Of a stretch of 64,000 nt of DNA, positions 1 to 8,783 are shown in pieces (the stretch's first letter is position 1; each line of letters opens with the position of its first letter). The translations under genes were made by a program, and so were the position numbers. The stretch is from Microbulbifer sediminum (lineage in GTDB: Bacteria > Pseudomonadota > Gammaproteobacteria > Pseudomonadales > Cellvibrionaceae), in assembly GCF_021729035.1 (NCBI RefSeq), contig NZ_JAJSAP010000004.1:310001-374000 (forward strand), in the 5' to 3' direction. Below the pieces are notes generated by a model. The model was not told where the DNA came from. It was given only the letters and a program-made list of their open reading frames with translations, and did not search any database.

Positions 1-524
1 GAGTCCTCACCGTGGCGCTCCCGGCCCTTGCGCTGCATGTAGTCGTATACCGGGTTCTTGTGCGGTCGGTACATGCCATCCACCGGGTGGCACAGGGACA
101 TAAACTGGGCACCGATCTCCAGGGTGGTGAAGTGCATGGCCAGCATCACCACGCCCTGTCCCCGCTCCGCAGGCCCCTGCAGGTGTTCCAGGCCCTCGAT
201 CGTGAAAAGCCGGCGCAACCAGTCACTGCTGCGGAACCAGGCCATGCCGGTTTCCATCAGTGCGATACCGTTGGACTCAAAATTGCGCCGCAACAGGGAA
301 GCCCGTTCTTCATTAGACATTTCCGGGAAACACAGGGCCAGGTTGCGCTCGGCGATCAGGCGCCGGCTGGGCGCGAATCTCAGCATGACCCGGCCCAGCG
401 CGCGGCCACAGGCCAGCTGCCAGCGATAGGGCAGCTGTGCCATCAGGAACCAGAGCCCGAACAGCAACCAGGTGGGCCAGTAACGCGGATGCAGCAGGCC
501 CGCGCGAAAATGCGGTTTTTCCAT
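1..524 (-). CDS. lpxL: Lipid A biosynthesis acyltransferase, LpxL/HtrB family (C-terminus cut by window edge)
   Basis: This encodes the first 174 residues of a lysophospholipid-acyltransferase family protein that would add a secondary acyl chain to Kdo2-lipid IVA at the inner membrane. The start is the ATG at 524-522 (MEKPHF). Visible marks are an N-terminal hydrophobic segment (about residues 18-30), the catalytic H-x4-E motif as HFTTLE (H131, E136, almost the numbering of E. coli LpxL), and a GMYRPHKNP block that matches the family's GVYRP-NP substrate region. The gene runs off the left edge, so the C-terminal part of the acyltransferase domain is not seen. It could be LpxL or a sibling such as LpxM or LpxP; the family is secure, the exact acyl donor is not. 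Confidence 0.88.
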   Translation of the reverse strand, partial: MEKPHFRAGLLHPRYWPTWLLFGLWFLMAQLPYRWQLACGRALGRVMLRFAPSRRLIAERNLALCFPEMSNEERASLLRRNFESNGIALMETGMAWFRSSDWLRRLFTIEGLEHLQGPAERGQGVVMLAMHFTTLEIGAQFMSLCHPVDGMYRPHKNPVYDYMQRKGRERHGED

Positions 525-612
525 GGTTCAGGGTGTACTCGCCGCCAGGTGAAAGAAAGCCGCGCATTATAGCGGATATCCGGCGCCTGTTGCGTCGCTG
601 AGTGCCGGGAAT

Positions 613-774
613 TCACCCGGACAGGCCCCGTTGGCGCCGCAGGGCTACCAGCGCGACCCCCCCGGAAATGCCAACCGCCGAGACTGTACAGGCAAAGGCG
701 GCAGCCATCGCTTCCAGCTGCGGCGCCGGAAGGACCAGGAGCAGCCCTTGCACTACGGCAAAGCCGGTGAGGCC
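613..774 (-). pseudogene. Possible remnant of a membrane protein gene
   Basis: Frame ending at the TGA at 615-613. The last 54 residues contain two hydrophobic stretches separated by a short polar turn (PAPQLEAM) and end in a positively charged tail, as in the C-terminus of a small or multi-pass membrane protein. Upstream of 774 the frame stays open but its content (GGGPDPPRVP and similar) is not membrane-like. No start codon with a ribosome binding site is evident. It may be a degraded gene or a chance frame. Confidence 0.25.
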
Positions 775-990
775 GCGAGCGGGATGCGATTTTGCGGCTG
801 GTACTCGAGGTGGGTCGGGCCCACCGCCTGCATGAAGGTGGCAGCAGCGACAGGGTACTTGCTACGCCCGTTGCGCTGCTGTGCGCATTGGGGCACCAGG
901 GTACAGGGGAAGGGGCAGGACGAGGGTAATACTGCCCTCTCCAAGGCAACCGCTGGCGTTATAGGTAAGTCTGGGCAAGCCCGCTATAGG

Positions 991-1031
991 GCCATGCAGG
1001 CATTTACCGGGAGCGGCCTAGCCTGCATGGC
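991..1031. repeat. 11-bp perfect inverted repeat (hairpin)
   Basis: GCCATGCAGGC (991-1001) and its exact complement GCCTGCATGGC (1021-1031) flank a 19-base loop. There is no T-tract on either side, so it is not a standard intrinsic terminator. It may be an isolated REP-like element or part of an unannotated RNA. Confidence 0.5.
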
Positions 1032-1293
1032 ATTGCAGGCGATGCGGCAATTTCATTCAGGGCTTCCTCGCCCAGCCCCCTGACTTCCGGCGTTCCAGCA
1101 GCGAACGCTGGACCGCGCCAATGGGTATCGGTACCGGGCAGAAACCCATGCTCCACGAGCAGTCCATAACGGCTATCCGCCAGGCGGCCTGAGCTTTTGA
1201 GCCGCTATCGCCGGGAACCGGGAGGCTTCTCGCTTTCTGCGGCACTCCTGCTGCCGCAGAGCAAGTCCCATGGCATCAGCCCCCGGGCAGGCC

Positions 1294-1527
1294 TCAATGG
1301 CGCAGCAGCGAATCCAGTTCGTCCACCACCTCACACCAGTCGGAATCATCCTCTATTGCCTGCTCCAGGAAGCGGCGCTGGTTATCCGACCAGAAAGGGG
1401 CGGCAGCAAGCTTTTCATCTCCCGCCAGGTGATGCCGTGCCAGGAATTCATCGATGGCCGCATCTTCAGACGCAAGTCCCAACTGTGCAAACAGGTCGTT
1501 GAGATTGTGATGGGTAGAAGTATCCAT
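1294..1527 (-). CDS. DUF2789 family protein
   Basis: A 77-residue acidic cytoplasmic protein starting MDTSTHHNLNDLFAQLGL. The pattern NDLFAQLGL, then an FLA-HHL segment, APFW, FLEQAI-DDSDW and EVVDELD is that of DUF2789, a small conserved family of gammaproteobacteria whose function is, as far as I know, unassigned. It is full length for the family and has no signal peptide or membrane segment. It stands alone, divergent from the TonB receptor 361 bases away. Family assignment is confident; no role can be inferred from context. Confidence 0.85.
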   Translation of the reverse strand: MDTSTHHNLNDLFAQLGLASEDAAIDEFLARHHLAGDEKLAAAPFWSDNQRRFLEQAIEDDSDWCEVVDELDSLLRH

Positions 1528-1888
1528 TGCTGCTCCATCTGACTTGGATTTACAGCGTGGTTTTACACGCCGGCGTGTCTCTGTGTACCGCGAATTTACC
1601 TGAGTATAGTGGCCTGGTTAAAGCCGTACTCTCTCCGGCCCCGCCTATCAGCGCATGAGGCGGAATACCGGCACCAGTATTGACTTGGGTCAGGACGGCT
1701 ATTTTTCAAGATCTTTCGATTTCGAGCCGTCGACAGACTGATGTTTGACACAGCGCACAAGTTTGGTCGCCCCCTGGTCTCACTTTGGCGCTCTACTCCT
1801 CCCCGACGCCCCACCAGGCTGATAGTCTCGAACCCGCTGTAAAAATATAAAAAGTTTTCCAATAAAAATGCATAAAGAGGACAAACCT
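1528..1888. other. Divergent intergenic region upstream of the TonB receptor
   Basis: It separates the DUF2789 gene from the receptor. The last 30 bases are A/T-rich and lead into the receptor's ribosome binding site. I see no clear Fur box, riboswitch or strong sigma-70 promoter by eye, and no gene. Confidence 0.4.
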
Positions 1889-4534
1889 ATGGAAAGGTAC
1901 CAATTCAAGAAAACGCCGATCGCACTTTGCCTTTCGGCACTGCTGGCCAGTGCCCCGTCACTGGCGCAAACCACCCAGACCGGCGGCGATGCCGCCGAAC
2001 GGGAACTGGAGCTGGTGGAGGTCACCGGCTCCCATATCAAGCGGGCCCAGATGGATGGGCCCTCGCCGGTGGCCAGCCTCAACGCCGAGGACATTGCTGC
2101 CACGGGTGTCACAGACCTGATCGGTCTCTTTAGCAAGCTGCCCATCTCCGGGCAGGGCACTTTCTCCACCCAGGCCAACAGCAGTGACGACACCGCCAAT
2201 GGCGGCTCCAGTGTCTCGTTGCGTGGGCTGGGTGCCGACTCCACCCTGATCCTCGTCAATGGCCGCCGGGTATCGGTCAGCCCCTTTGCCAAGAATATCG
2301 ATACCGCGTTTGTGGATATCAACAACATCCCACTCGCAGCCATCGAGCGTGTCGATGTGCTCAAGGACGGCGCCTCGGCCACCTACGGCTCCGATGCCAT
2401 TGCCGGGGTGATCAATGTCATCCTGCGCGATGATTTCGACGGGATGGAACTGTCCGGCAAGGTCGGTGGCACTTCCGCCGGCGGCGGCAGTGAGAGCAAC
2501 CTGAGCATGGTCTGGGGTAATGTGACTGACAACAGCAGCCACACCGTGATCGTGGATTACTTCAACCGCGAGGAAACCCTCTATGCGGATCGCGATTATG
2601 CCCGCTCCGCCAACCAGGCGGCACTCCGCCCCAATGACCCCTTCGCCACGGACTTCCGCAGCTCCGCCGGCATCCCGGGCACCATCGCCCTGGCCTCCGA
2701 CCCGACAGTGCGCCTCGCGGACACTTTCGGCAATGACGTCTGTGCCCCCGAGGATATCGACGCGGCCAACAATCTCTGCCGCTACGACTATGCCCCGTTC
2801 ATGAGCATGGTGCCGTCCACCGAACGGGTCAGCTTCAACTACCTCGGTCGCTACACTGTCTCCGACCAGGTGGAGGCGTTTGCCGAAATCAGCGGACAGA
2901 ATTCCAAGACCACCGTCAAGGGTGCCGGCAGCCCGAGCTTCAACGAGCTGTTCATGTCCGGCGACAACCCGAACCACCCGTTCGCCGATATGCCGACACA
3001 CCCATTCTATGGGCAGGACCTGACCATGCGCCGGCGCACGGTGGATATCGGTAACCGCCGCAAGGAGGTTGACTCGGACTACTTCCGCAGCGTGTTGGGC
3101 CTCGAGGGCGAGCTGGGTAGCAGCTGGAACTGGGAAGCGGCCTACAGCTATATCAAGAGTGATGCTGTCGAGCGGGGCGTGGACGGCTTCCCGAACTCGC
3201 GCCGGGTACAGGAAGCCATCGACAGCGGCCTGTGGGACCCGTTTGAACCCTCCTCCAATTCAGCCGAGGCGCTCGCCTATATCGAGACCACCACCACCCG
3301 TGTGGGCAAGTCGACCACCCGCTCTGTCGATGCGCAGTTCTCCGGGCCCATACTCTCCATGCCCAGCGGCGACCTGATGCTGGCTCTAGGTGCGGAGCAT
3401 CGCCAGGACAGCATCAGCGACAATCCCGACGACCAGTTCCTGCGCGGCGACATCTTCGGTACCGAGGCCACCCAGGCCAACGGCAGCCGCGACAACACCG
3501 CCGTGTTTGCAGAACTCGCGGTACCCGTACTGGATACCCTCGAGTTGCAGGTGGCAGCGCGCCACGAGGACTACAGTGATTTCGGCACCACCACCGACCC
3601 GAAGGTGTCATTCCTGTGGTCGCCGCTGGACAGCGTCTCGTTCCGCGGCTCCTGGGGCACGGCCTTCCGCGCACCGTCGCTGTCGCAACTGGGACTGGGC
3701 CGCACCGATGAATCCCCCAACCTGGTGGACAGTATCCGCTGCGAGGCGGTGGGCAACATCAACAAGGCCTGCGAGCCGCAGGAGTACACCGCAGTCTTCG
3801 CCGGTAACCCGGACCTGGGCCCGGAGGAATCCGAGAGCTACAACCTCGGCATGATCGTCAACCTGGACGAGCAGCTGCTGCTGACAGTGGACTACTACAG
3901 CTACGATATCGAGAACATCATCGATTCCGACACCCAGTATGTGTTCAGCAACTTCGGCAATGATCCGGAAGTGGTCGTCCGCCTCCCGTCCTCCGATGAA
4001 GATGACCCGGGCGAGGTAGTGACCATTTACGATTCGTTCCAGAATATCGGTGACCTGTCCACCAGCGGCATCGACCTGGATCTGCGCTACAACCTGGACA
4101 CCGACTACGGCAGCTTCGGCTTCTCCTATGTCATGAATTACATGCTGGAATATGAGGAGCTGCGCCCGGCCGCAAATGGCGGTAGCCGCATCAACCGCGA
4201 GGCTGGTGATTACGAGCTGCCGGAATTGCGCTGGACCACCGCGATGGACTGGAGCCGCGATACTGTTTCCGCGCGCCTGGCGGTGAACTTCATCGACAGC
4301 TTCGCGCAGGATGCCGCGGTGGCACAGCCGGGCATGGGTGATATCGACTCCATGACCACGGTCGATACCACGGTGAACTATTTCGGCTTCGAAAGCGTTA
4401 CAGTCACACTCGGGGTAACCAATCTGTTCGACGAGGAGCCGCCAATGGATTACGCGGACTTTATGGGCTTCACCCCCAGCGTACATAGCGGTCAGGGGCG
4501 CTTCGCCTACCTCTCATCCACCTACACGTTCTGA
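1889..4534 (+). CDS. TonB-dependent outer-membrane receptor
   Basis: An 881-residue outer-membrane transporter that takes up a ligand using TonB/ExbBD energy. I chose the ATG at 1889 (MERYQFKK) over the in-frame ATG at 1868. It has GAGG 8 bases upstream and gives a clean signal peptide (about residues 1-26, ending APSLA). Next come a VEVTGSHIKR segment, a plug domain (about 45-165, with SLRGLG, LVNGRR, ERVDVLKDGASATYGSDAIAGVINVI) and a beta-barrel ending in the terminal Phe typical of outer-membrane proteins (SSTYTF). The plug style resembles receptors often seen for carbohydrates or peptides in marine bacteria. No neighbouring uptake or degradation gene reveals the ligand, and there is no adjacent sigma/anti-sigma pair. 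Confidence 0.93.
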   Translation: MERYQFKKTPIALCLSALLASAPSLAQTTQTGGDAAERELELVEVTGSHIKRAQMDGPSPVASLNAEDIAATGVTDLIGLFSKLPISGQGTFSTQANSSDDTANGGSSVSLRGLGADSTLILVNGRRVSVSPFAKNIDTAFVDINNIPLAAIERVDVLKDGASATYGSDAIAGVINVILRDDFDGMELSGKVGGTSAGGGSESNLSMVWGNVTDNSSHTVIVDYFNREETLYADRDYARSANQAALRPNDPFATDFRSSAGIPGTIALASDPTVRLADTFGNDVCAPEDIDAANNLCRYDYAPFMSMVPSTERVSFNYLGRYTVSDQVEAFAEISGQNSKTTVKGAGSPSFNELFMSGDNPNHPFADMPTHPFYGQDLTMRRRTVDIGNRRKEVDSDYFRSVLGLEGELGSSWNWEAAYSYIKSDAVERGVDGFPNSRRVQEAIDSGLWDPFEPSSNSAEALAYIETTTTRVGKSTTRSVDAQFSGPILSMPSGDLMLALGAEHRQDSISDNPDDQFLRGDIFGTEATQANGSRDNTAVFAELAVPVLDTLELQVAARHEDYSDFGTTTDPKVSFLWSPLDSVSFRGSWGTAFRAPSLSQLGLGRTDESPNLVDSIRCEAVGNINKACEPQEYTAVFAGNPDLGPEESESYNLGMIVNLDEQLLLTVDYYSYDIENIIDSDTQYVFSNFGNDPEVVVRLPSSDEDDPGEVVTIYDSFQNIGDLSTSGIDLDLRYNLDTDYGSFGFSYVMNYMLEYEELRPAANGGSRINREAGDYELPELRWTTAMDWSRDTVSARLAVNFIDSFAQDAAVAQPGMGDIDSMTTVDTTVNYFGFESVTVTLGVTNLFDEEPPMDYADFMGFTPSVHSGQGRFAYLSSTYTF

Positions 4535-4571
4535 TCGTGCTAAACCACCCGGCCGGCGTGCCGGGCACCAA

Positions 4572-4613
4572 TAAAAAAAACCGCCGTTGCCAGCTGGCAG
4601 CGGCGGTTTTTTT
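4572..4613. terminator. Bidirectional intrinsic terminator
   Basis: A GC-rich hairpin with stem CCGCCG.../...CGGCGG and nearly perfect pairing across 4581-4606. It is flanked by an A-run on the left (4572-4580) and a T-run on the right (4607-4613). It sits between the convergent TonB receptor (+) and aldo/keto reductase (-) genes and can serve both. Confidence 0.9.
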
Positions 4614-4633
4614 CTGCCCTCGCGATGACCGGC

Positions 4634-5677
4634 TCAGGGCGCCGGATTGGGATTGTCCGAGTGGATCGCCTCAATCGCCTGCAGCAGGTCGTCACCGAGT
4701 TCCAGTTCAGCGCTGGCGATGTCACTCTGCAGCTGTTCCAGGTTGGTCGCGCCGATAATATTCGAGGTGACAAACGGCTGCCGGTTAACAAACGCCAGCG
4801 CCATCTGCGCCGGGTCCAGTCCCGCCTCCCGCGCCAGCGCGACGTACTCTTCTGTCGCAGCGACGGCACGCGCCCCGCTATAACGCTGGAAGCGCTCGAA
4901 CAGTGTCAGGCGCGCCCCCTCCGGCTTCCTTCCGCCCAGGTATTTACCCGACAGGGCGCCAAACGCCAAAGGCGAATAAGCCAGCAGGCCACACTGTTCG
5001 CGGATGGCCATTTCCGCACACCCCACCTCGAATGTACGGTTCAGCAGGCTGTAGGGATTCTGGATACTGGCGATTCGGGGTTTGCCATGTGCGGCAGAGA
5101 GCTTAAGGTATTCCATCATGCCCCAGGGCGTCTCATTGGAGATACCGATGTGGCGCACCTTGCCGGCTTTAACCAGCTCTTCCAGCGCATCCAGGGTCTC
5201 GGCAATGGCGATACCGTCATCATCGCCGTGCTCATAGCCCAGGCGCCCGAAAAAGTTGGTCTGGCGCTCAGGCCAGTGCACCTGGTACAGATCGATATAA
5301 TCGGTGCGCAAGCGTCGCAGGGATTCCTCGCAGGCCGCAAACACCTGCTCGCGGCTGAGGCGCGGACCACCGCGCACATGCCCCACACCCGAGTTCGCCG
5401 CACCTCGGCCGGTTACCTTGGTGGCCAGGACAAACCGGTCCCGGTTGCCGCGGGCCGCGATCCAGGTGCCGATGTACTCCTCCGTACGGCCACAGGTTTC
5501 GGGGCGCGGGGGCACCGGATACATTTCCGCACAGTCGATAAAGTTCACCCCATTGGCCAGCGCATAATCCAGCTGTTCGTGGGCCTCGGCTTCCGTGTTC
5601 TGCTCACCAAACGTCATGGTGCCCAGGCAGATTTCACTGACCCGGAGATCGGTGGTGCCGAGCTGGCGATATTCCAT
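4634..5677 (-). CDS. tas: NADP(H)-dependent aldo/keto reductase, Tas family
   Basis: A 347-residue cytoplasmic oxidoreductase of the (beta/alpha)8 aldo/keto reductase fold. It resembles E. coli Tas along its whole length: LGTMTFGEQN, the AEMYPVPPRPET block, DYIDLYQVHWPER, IQNPYSLLNR and the terminal NPAP-like end. The catalytic tetrad is visible as D48, Y53, K87 and H134. It is a single gene, convergent with the TonB receptor and sharing its terminator. The physiological substrate of Tas-type enzymes is not well settled, so only the reaction class is claimed. Confidence 0.92.
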   Translation of the reverse strand: MEYRQLGTTDLRVSEICLGTMTFGEQNTEAEAHEQLDYALANGVNFIDCAEMYPVPPRPETCGRTEEYIGTWIAARGNRDRFVLATKVTGRGAANSGVGHVRGGPRLSREQVFAACEESLRRLRTDYIDLYQVHWPERQTNFFGRLGYEHGDDDGIAIAETLDALEELVKAGKVRHIGISNETPWGMMEYLKLSAAHGKPRIASIQNPYSLLNRTFEVGCAEMAIREQCGLLAYSPLAFGALSGKYLGGRKPEGARLTLFERFQRYSGARAVAATEEYVALAREAGLDPAQMALAFVNRQPFVTSNIIGATNLEQLQSDIASAELELGDDLLQAIEAIHSDNPNPAP

Positions 5678-5737
5678 GGGAGTGCTCCTGCAATTTCTCC
5701 AAAAGGGGGATTATGCAGGTTCGGGGAAGGTAAATGT

Positions 5738-5760
5738 AGGAGCGGCCGGCGGCCGCTCCT
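5738..5760. repeat. REP-like perfect palindrome
   Basis: AGGAGCGGCCG / G / CGGCCGCTCCT: 11-bp perfect arms around a single base, in the 109-base spacer between fabV and tas. The TAGGAGCGGC core is like the REP sequences scattered in Pseudomonas genomes. It may also end fabV transcription, although there is no T-tract. Confidence 0.6.
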
Positions 5761-5786
5761 GCAAGAAGGTCAGGGGGAACGCGGGG

Positions 5787-6965
5787 TTACTTGAAATCCG
5801 CTTCCACAACGGGGCTGGTATCGGCCTCGTAATCGACACCGTTCACACCGAAGCCGAACAGCTTCAGGAAGTCTGCCTGGTAGCCCTTATAGTCGGTCAG
5901 GTCGAACAGGTTTTCCTCGGTGACCTGGGGCCACAGTTCCTCGATGCGCGCCTGGGTCTCCGGGCGCAACTCCTTGTCATCCATGCGGTAGCGATTTTCG
6001 CCGTCCAGTCGCGGACTATCCGAGTACAGCCCCTCGGTGTAGAGGCGATAGAGCTGCTCGATACAGCCCTCATGGGTGCCCTCTTCCTTCATCACCTGGT
6101 AGACCAGGGAGATATACAGCGGCATCACCGGGATAGCGGAACTGGACTGGGTCACCAGGGCCTTGAGCACCGCCACATGGGCATCAGCCTGACCCTTGCC
6201 GCTGATCTCTTTAGCCGCGCGATCCAGGTCCTCCTTGGCCTTGCCGATGGTGGCGTGGCCGTAGATCGGCCAGGTGAGCTTTTCACCGATATAGGTGTAG
6301 GCCACGGTCTTGCAGTCGTCGGCCAGCACACCGGCATCGCCCAGGGCCTGCAACCACAGTTCCCAATCCTCGCCGCCCATGACTTTTACCGTCGCATCAA
6401 TCTCTTCCTGGTTGGCGGGCTCCAGGGTGATATCGGAAATCTCCAGTTTGTCGGTATTCAGGTTGCGAGCGGTATAGGACTTGGCCACCGGCTTCAGCAC
6501 CGAGGAATGGAGTTCACCGGTTTTCGGGTCCTTGCGCCGCGGGGAAGCCAGGCTGTAGATCACCAGGTCGACCTTGCCCATGTCCTCTTTGATCATGTCG
6601 ATCGCCTGGGCCTTTACCTCATCGGAAAAAGCATCGCCATTAATGCTCTTGGCGTACAGCCCTGCCTTGTGGGCCTCTTCCTCGAAGGCGGCAGAGTTGT
6701 AGTAGCCGGCAGAGGCGGTGCGCTTTTCCGTCGGCGGCTTCTCGAAGAACACCCCCAGGGTCTTGGCGTTGCAGCCGAACGCGGCTGTGATCCGCGAGGC
6801 CAGGCCGTAACCGGTGGAGGCTCCCACTACCAGCACGTTCCTGGGGCCATCCTCGATGGCCGGCTGTGACTTGATGTACTCGATCTGTTCACGCACGTTG
6901 GCGGCACAGCCCTGCGGGTGGGCGTTGGTGCAGATAAAGCCACGTACTTTGGGCTGGATAATCAT
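5787..6965 (-). CDS. fabV: Enoyl-[acyl-carrier-protein] reductase FabV / trans-2-enoyl-CoA reductase
   Basis: A 392-residue NAD(P)H-dependent enoyl-ACP reductase that catalyses the last reduction of each fatty-acid elongation cycle. FabV is the triclosan-tolerant isozyme. The N-terminal [17 protein letters not shown] block, the nucleotide-binding GASTGYG (about 48-54) and the extended Y-x8-K active site (Y235, K244 in [13 protein letters not shown]) are all present, and the length is normal for the family. It is monocistronic here with a 500-base upstream region. If the genome lacks fabI, this would be the essential enoyl reductase. Confidence 0.95.
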   Translation of the reverse strand: MIIQPKVRGFICTNAHPQGCAANVREQIEYIKSQPAIEDGPRNVLVVGASTGYGLASRITAAFGCNAKTLGVFFEKPPTEKRTASAGYYNSAAFEEEAHKAGLYAKSINGDAFSDEVKAQAIDMIKEDMGKVDLVIYSLASPRRKDPKTGELHSSVLKPVAKSYTARNLNTDKLEISDITLEPANQEEIDATVKVMGGEDWELWLQALGDAGVLADDCKTVAYTYIGEKLTWPIYGHATIGKAKEDLDRAAKEISGKGQADAHVAVLKALVTQSSSAIPVMPLYISLVYQVMKEEGTHEGCIEQLYRLYTEGLYSDSPRLDGENRYRMDDKELRPETQARIEELWPQVTEENLFDLTDYKGYQADFLKLFGFGVNGVDYEADTSPVVEADFK

Positions 6966-7472
6966 GCCTGAGTCTCTCCCTTCAGTTCTGGGATGCGGGG
7001 TGACGGCAGCCAGCGGCTGCCATCACCGGTTATTCTGTTCCGGCGGGTGCCGGTGGGGCGCATACGACGCCCGGGTCACGGTGGCGAGTCATTCTATCGG
7101 CCCTGCGTAGCCAGTCCATAGCGGCGGCCACAACCACCCCAGCAACCTGTCCAGAATATCCCGATGGCCGGCCAAACCGGCCAAGCTGCACCGGGAAATA
7201 CCTCCCCAGGGAACCGGGGTCCCGATTGGTGCAACCGTCCAGCCGGCTGCGCCCCCGAGACGCAACGATTGCGGTCGACTGACGCCCGATTCCCCAGCGG
7301 CATCACCCTCTCTGTCATCTGCCGTTGGCACACTCTGTGCACCATCAGTTTTGACCGGCCGACTATCACGGCGACGACTCGGTCGTCGGAGGCCCCGGTT
7401 TTTCACGGGCATGTTGCACGCCGACAGGCGCAATGGCCCACAGGCAGCAACGAGAGGTAAAGAGAGGTAATC
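6966..7472. other. Divergent intergenic region fabV / thioesterase
   Basis: About 500 bases without a convincing gene; ORFs on both strands here have no family resemblance. A sigma-54-like sequence TGGCACACTCTGTGCA lies at 7326-7341 on the plus strand. A ribosome binding site (GAGAGGT) precedes the thioesterase start. Confidence 0.45.
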
Positions 7473-7886
7473 ATGAAATACTATTCCCGCCACTTCGTAA
7501 AACCCGGCGATCTGAACCCGGCACAGCGGCTGTTCGGCGGCCAGTTGCTGGCCTGGATCGACGAGGAAGCGGCCATCTTTGCCGGCTGCCAGATGGGCAC
7601 CCCCATGGTGGTCACCAAGCTGATGTCGGAAATCAACTTTGTCAGCTCCGCCTCCTGCGGGGATGTAGTGGAATTTGGCTTTGAAGTGGTGGCCATCGGT
7701 CGCACCTCACTGACTATTCACTGTGAAGTGCGCCGCAAACAGGACCGCGAGCTGATCCTGCAGGTGGATCGCATCGTCTTCGTTGCCCTGGATGCGGAGG
7801 GCAGGCCCACGCCGCACCGGAAAGCGGGCATGACCGTTGAGCAGGCACGGCTGGCCACCGAGCGGGAGCAACGCCTGGCGAGCTGA
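7473..7886 (+). CDS. Acyl-CoA thioesterase, hot-dog fold (YciA-like)
   Basis: A 137-residue cytoplasmic thioesterase that would release free CoA from acyl-CoA. The N-terminal motif NPAQRLFGGQLLAWIDEEAA is the signature of the YciA/BACH branch (the Asp of WIDE is in the catalytic region). TKLMSEINFVSSASCGDVVEFGFEV continues the hot-dog strand pattern. A strong GAGAGGT ribosome binding site precedes the ATG. It is convergent with the membrane hydroxylase gene downstream (26-base gap). It may clear acyl-CoAs during fatty-acid turnover; chain-length preference cannot be read from sequence. Confidence 0.88.
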   Translation: MKYYSRHFVKPGDLNPAQRLFGGQLLAWIDEEAAIFAGCQMGTPMVVTKLMSEINFVSSASCGDVVEFGFEVVAIGRTSLTIHCEVRRKQDRELILQVDRIVFVALDAEGRPTPHRKAGMTVEQARLATEREQRLAS

Positions 7887-7912
7887 GGCAGCCGCGGAAG
7901 TGCGCCCGCAGT

Positions 7913-8683
7913 TTATCCTGCGGGGGCTTCCGGCAGGGACCGGCCAGAGCGGTCCCTGTCTCCCGCCACCTCGTCCCGGTACAACGTGCCAAACAACCAG
8001 TCGCCGATCGGGTAAGTGATATTGAAGTTGTACCGCCCCATCAACCGCGGGTCGTGGTGACTGGTATGCAGCCGCCGCAACCGCGCCATCCCGGGCAGGC
8101 TTCCGACAAAAGCATCTGCGCGGGTGTGGTAGGCAAAGTGCAGCAGCTCGTAATTCAGGAAGTAGGCAAAAACTGTCGCCGCGTACAGCCAGCCCACATT
8201 GGGACCACACAGCCAGGCCACCAGGGCCCCGGACGGAACCACTGTCACCAGCAGGAAGAACACCACCAGCACCGGCGGGAACAGCACGGCATGGAAGTCG
8301 TGGCTGCCGTCGAAAGCCATTGCATCGGCATGGAAGAAACGGTGGTGGCGCAGGGTATGGCGACGATAGACACCAGACAGGAGTCGCCGGCGCCAGCCCC
8401 GGGGCGGGTGGTGCATCGGCCCCCGGTGTCCCCAGTACTCCATCAGGTTGATGTACACAAACGTCAGGGGTACTGCCAGCCACACATACCAGGCCGGGTC
8501 CTGCAGCTGGAGCAGGCACAGGATGCAGACGGCCAGGCTGGCAGTGACGGTAAATGCGAGATGTAGCCAGCCACTATAGAAGCGGCCGATATGGCGCTGG
8601 CGGTAGCGGTGGCGAAAGGAGCGGACCCGGGCCGGCACTGCGGTCTCGGGCACCGGACGGGCTTGATTCTGCAACTGGCTCAT
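7913..8683 (-). CDS. Fatty acid hydroxylase / sterol desaturase superfamily membrane protein
   Basis: A 256-residue integral membrane di-iron oxygenase family member. The histidine boxes are visible in order: EYWGHRGPMHH, RRHTLRHHRFFH, HFAYH and RLHTSHHDP. They sit between hydrophobic segments at about residues 41-58, 64-78, 130-150 and 157-178. The N-terminus is basic and cytosolic. Such enzymes hydroxylate or desaturate lipids, sterols or carotenoids using O2; the substrate here is unknown. It is a single gene. A second family member of different sequence lies at 60.3 kb. Confidence 0.85.
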   Translation of the reverse strand: MSQLQNQARPVPETAVPARVRSFRHRYRQRHIGRFYSGWLHLAFTVTASLAVCILCLLQLQDPAWYVWLAVPLTFVYINLMEYWGHRGPMHHPPRGWRRRLLSGVYRRHTLRHHRFFHADAMAFDGSHDFHAVLFPPVLVVFFLLVTVVPSGALVAWLCGPNVGWLYAATVFAYFLNYELLHFAYHTRADAFVGSLPGMARLRRLHTSHHDPRLMGRYNFNITYPIGDWLFGTLYRDEVAGDRDRSGRSLPEAPAG

Positions 8684-8783
8684 GGCGACCCTCGATTTCC
8701 ATGTGCTTGTTAACGTGCCTGCCCGGGCATTGGCACCGGGCGGGCGGGGTCAGCGCATTAACTGCAGCGCGGCGGATTGTTGG

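Larger units (their letters stand above)
525..1293. other. Gene-poor stretch with a hairpin and a possible decayed ORF
   Basis: I find no ORF with recognisable similarity in these 770 bases. On the minus strand, 613-774 reads as a hydrophobic segment of about 54 residues (GLTGFAVVQGLLLVLPAPQL and onward, ending in a basic RRQRGLSG tail). It has no convincing start, and the upstream reading in the same frame is low-complexity. It could be the tail of a decayed membrane-protein gene. A perfect 11-bp inverted repeat lies at 991-1001/1021-1031. Other ORFs here look like chance GC-rich frames. Confidence 0.4.

Noticed and set aside
631..1083. 150-aa plus-strand ORF in the gene-poor stretch
   Set aside because: No recognisable domain, no ribosome binding site, composition of a chance frame.
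4625..5794. Long plus-strand ORF opposite tas (389 aa)
   Set aside because: It mirrors the real aldo/keto reductase gene, which has full family identity on the other strand; long antisense frames are common in GC-rich DNA.
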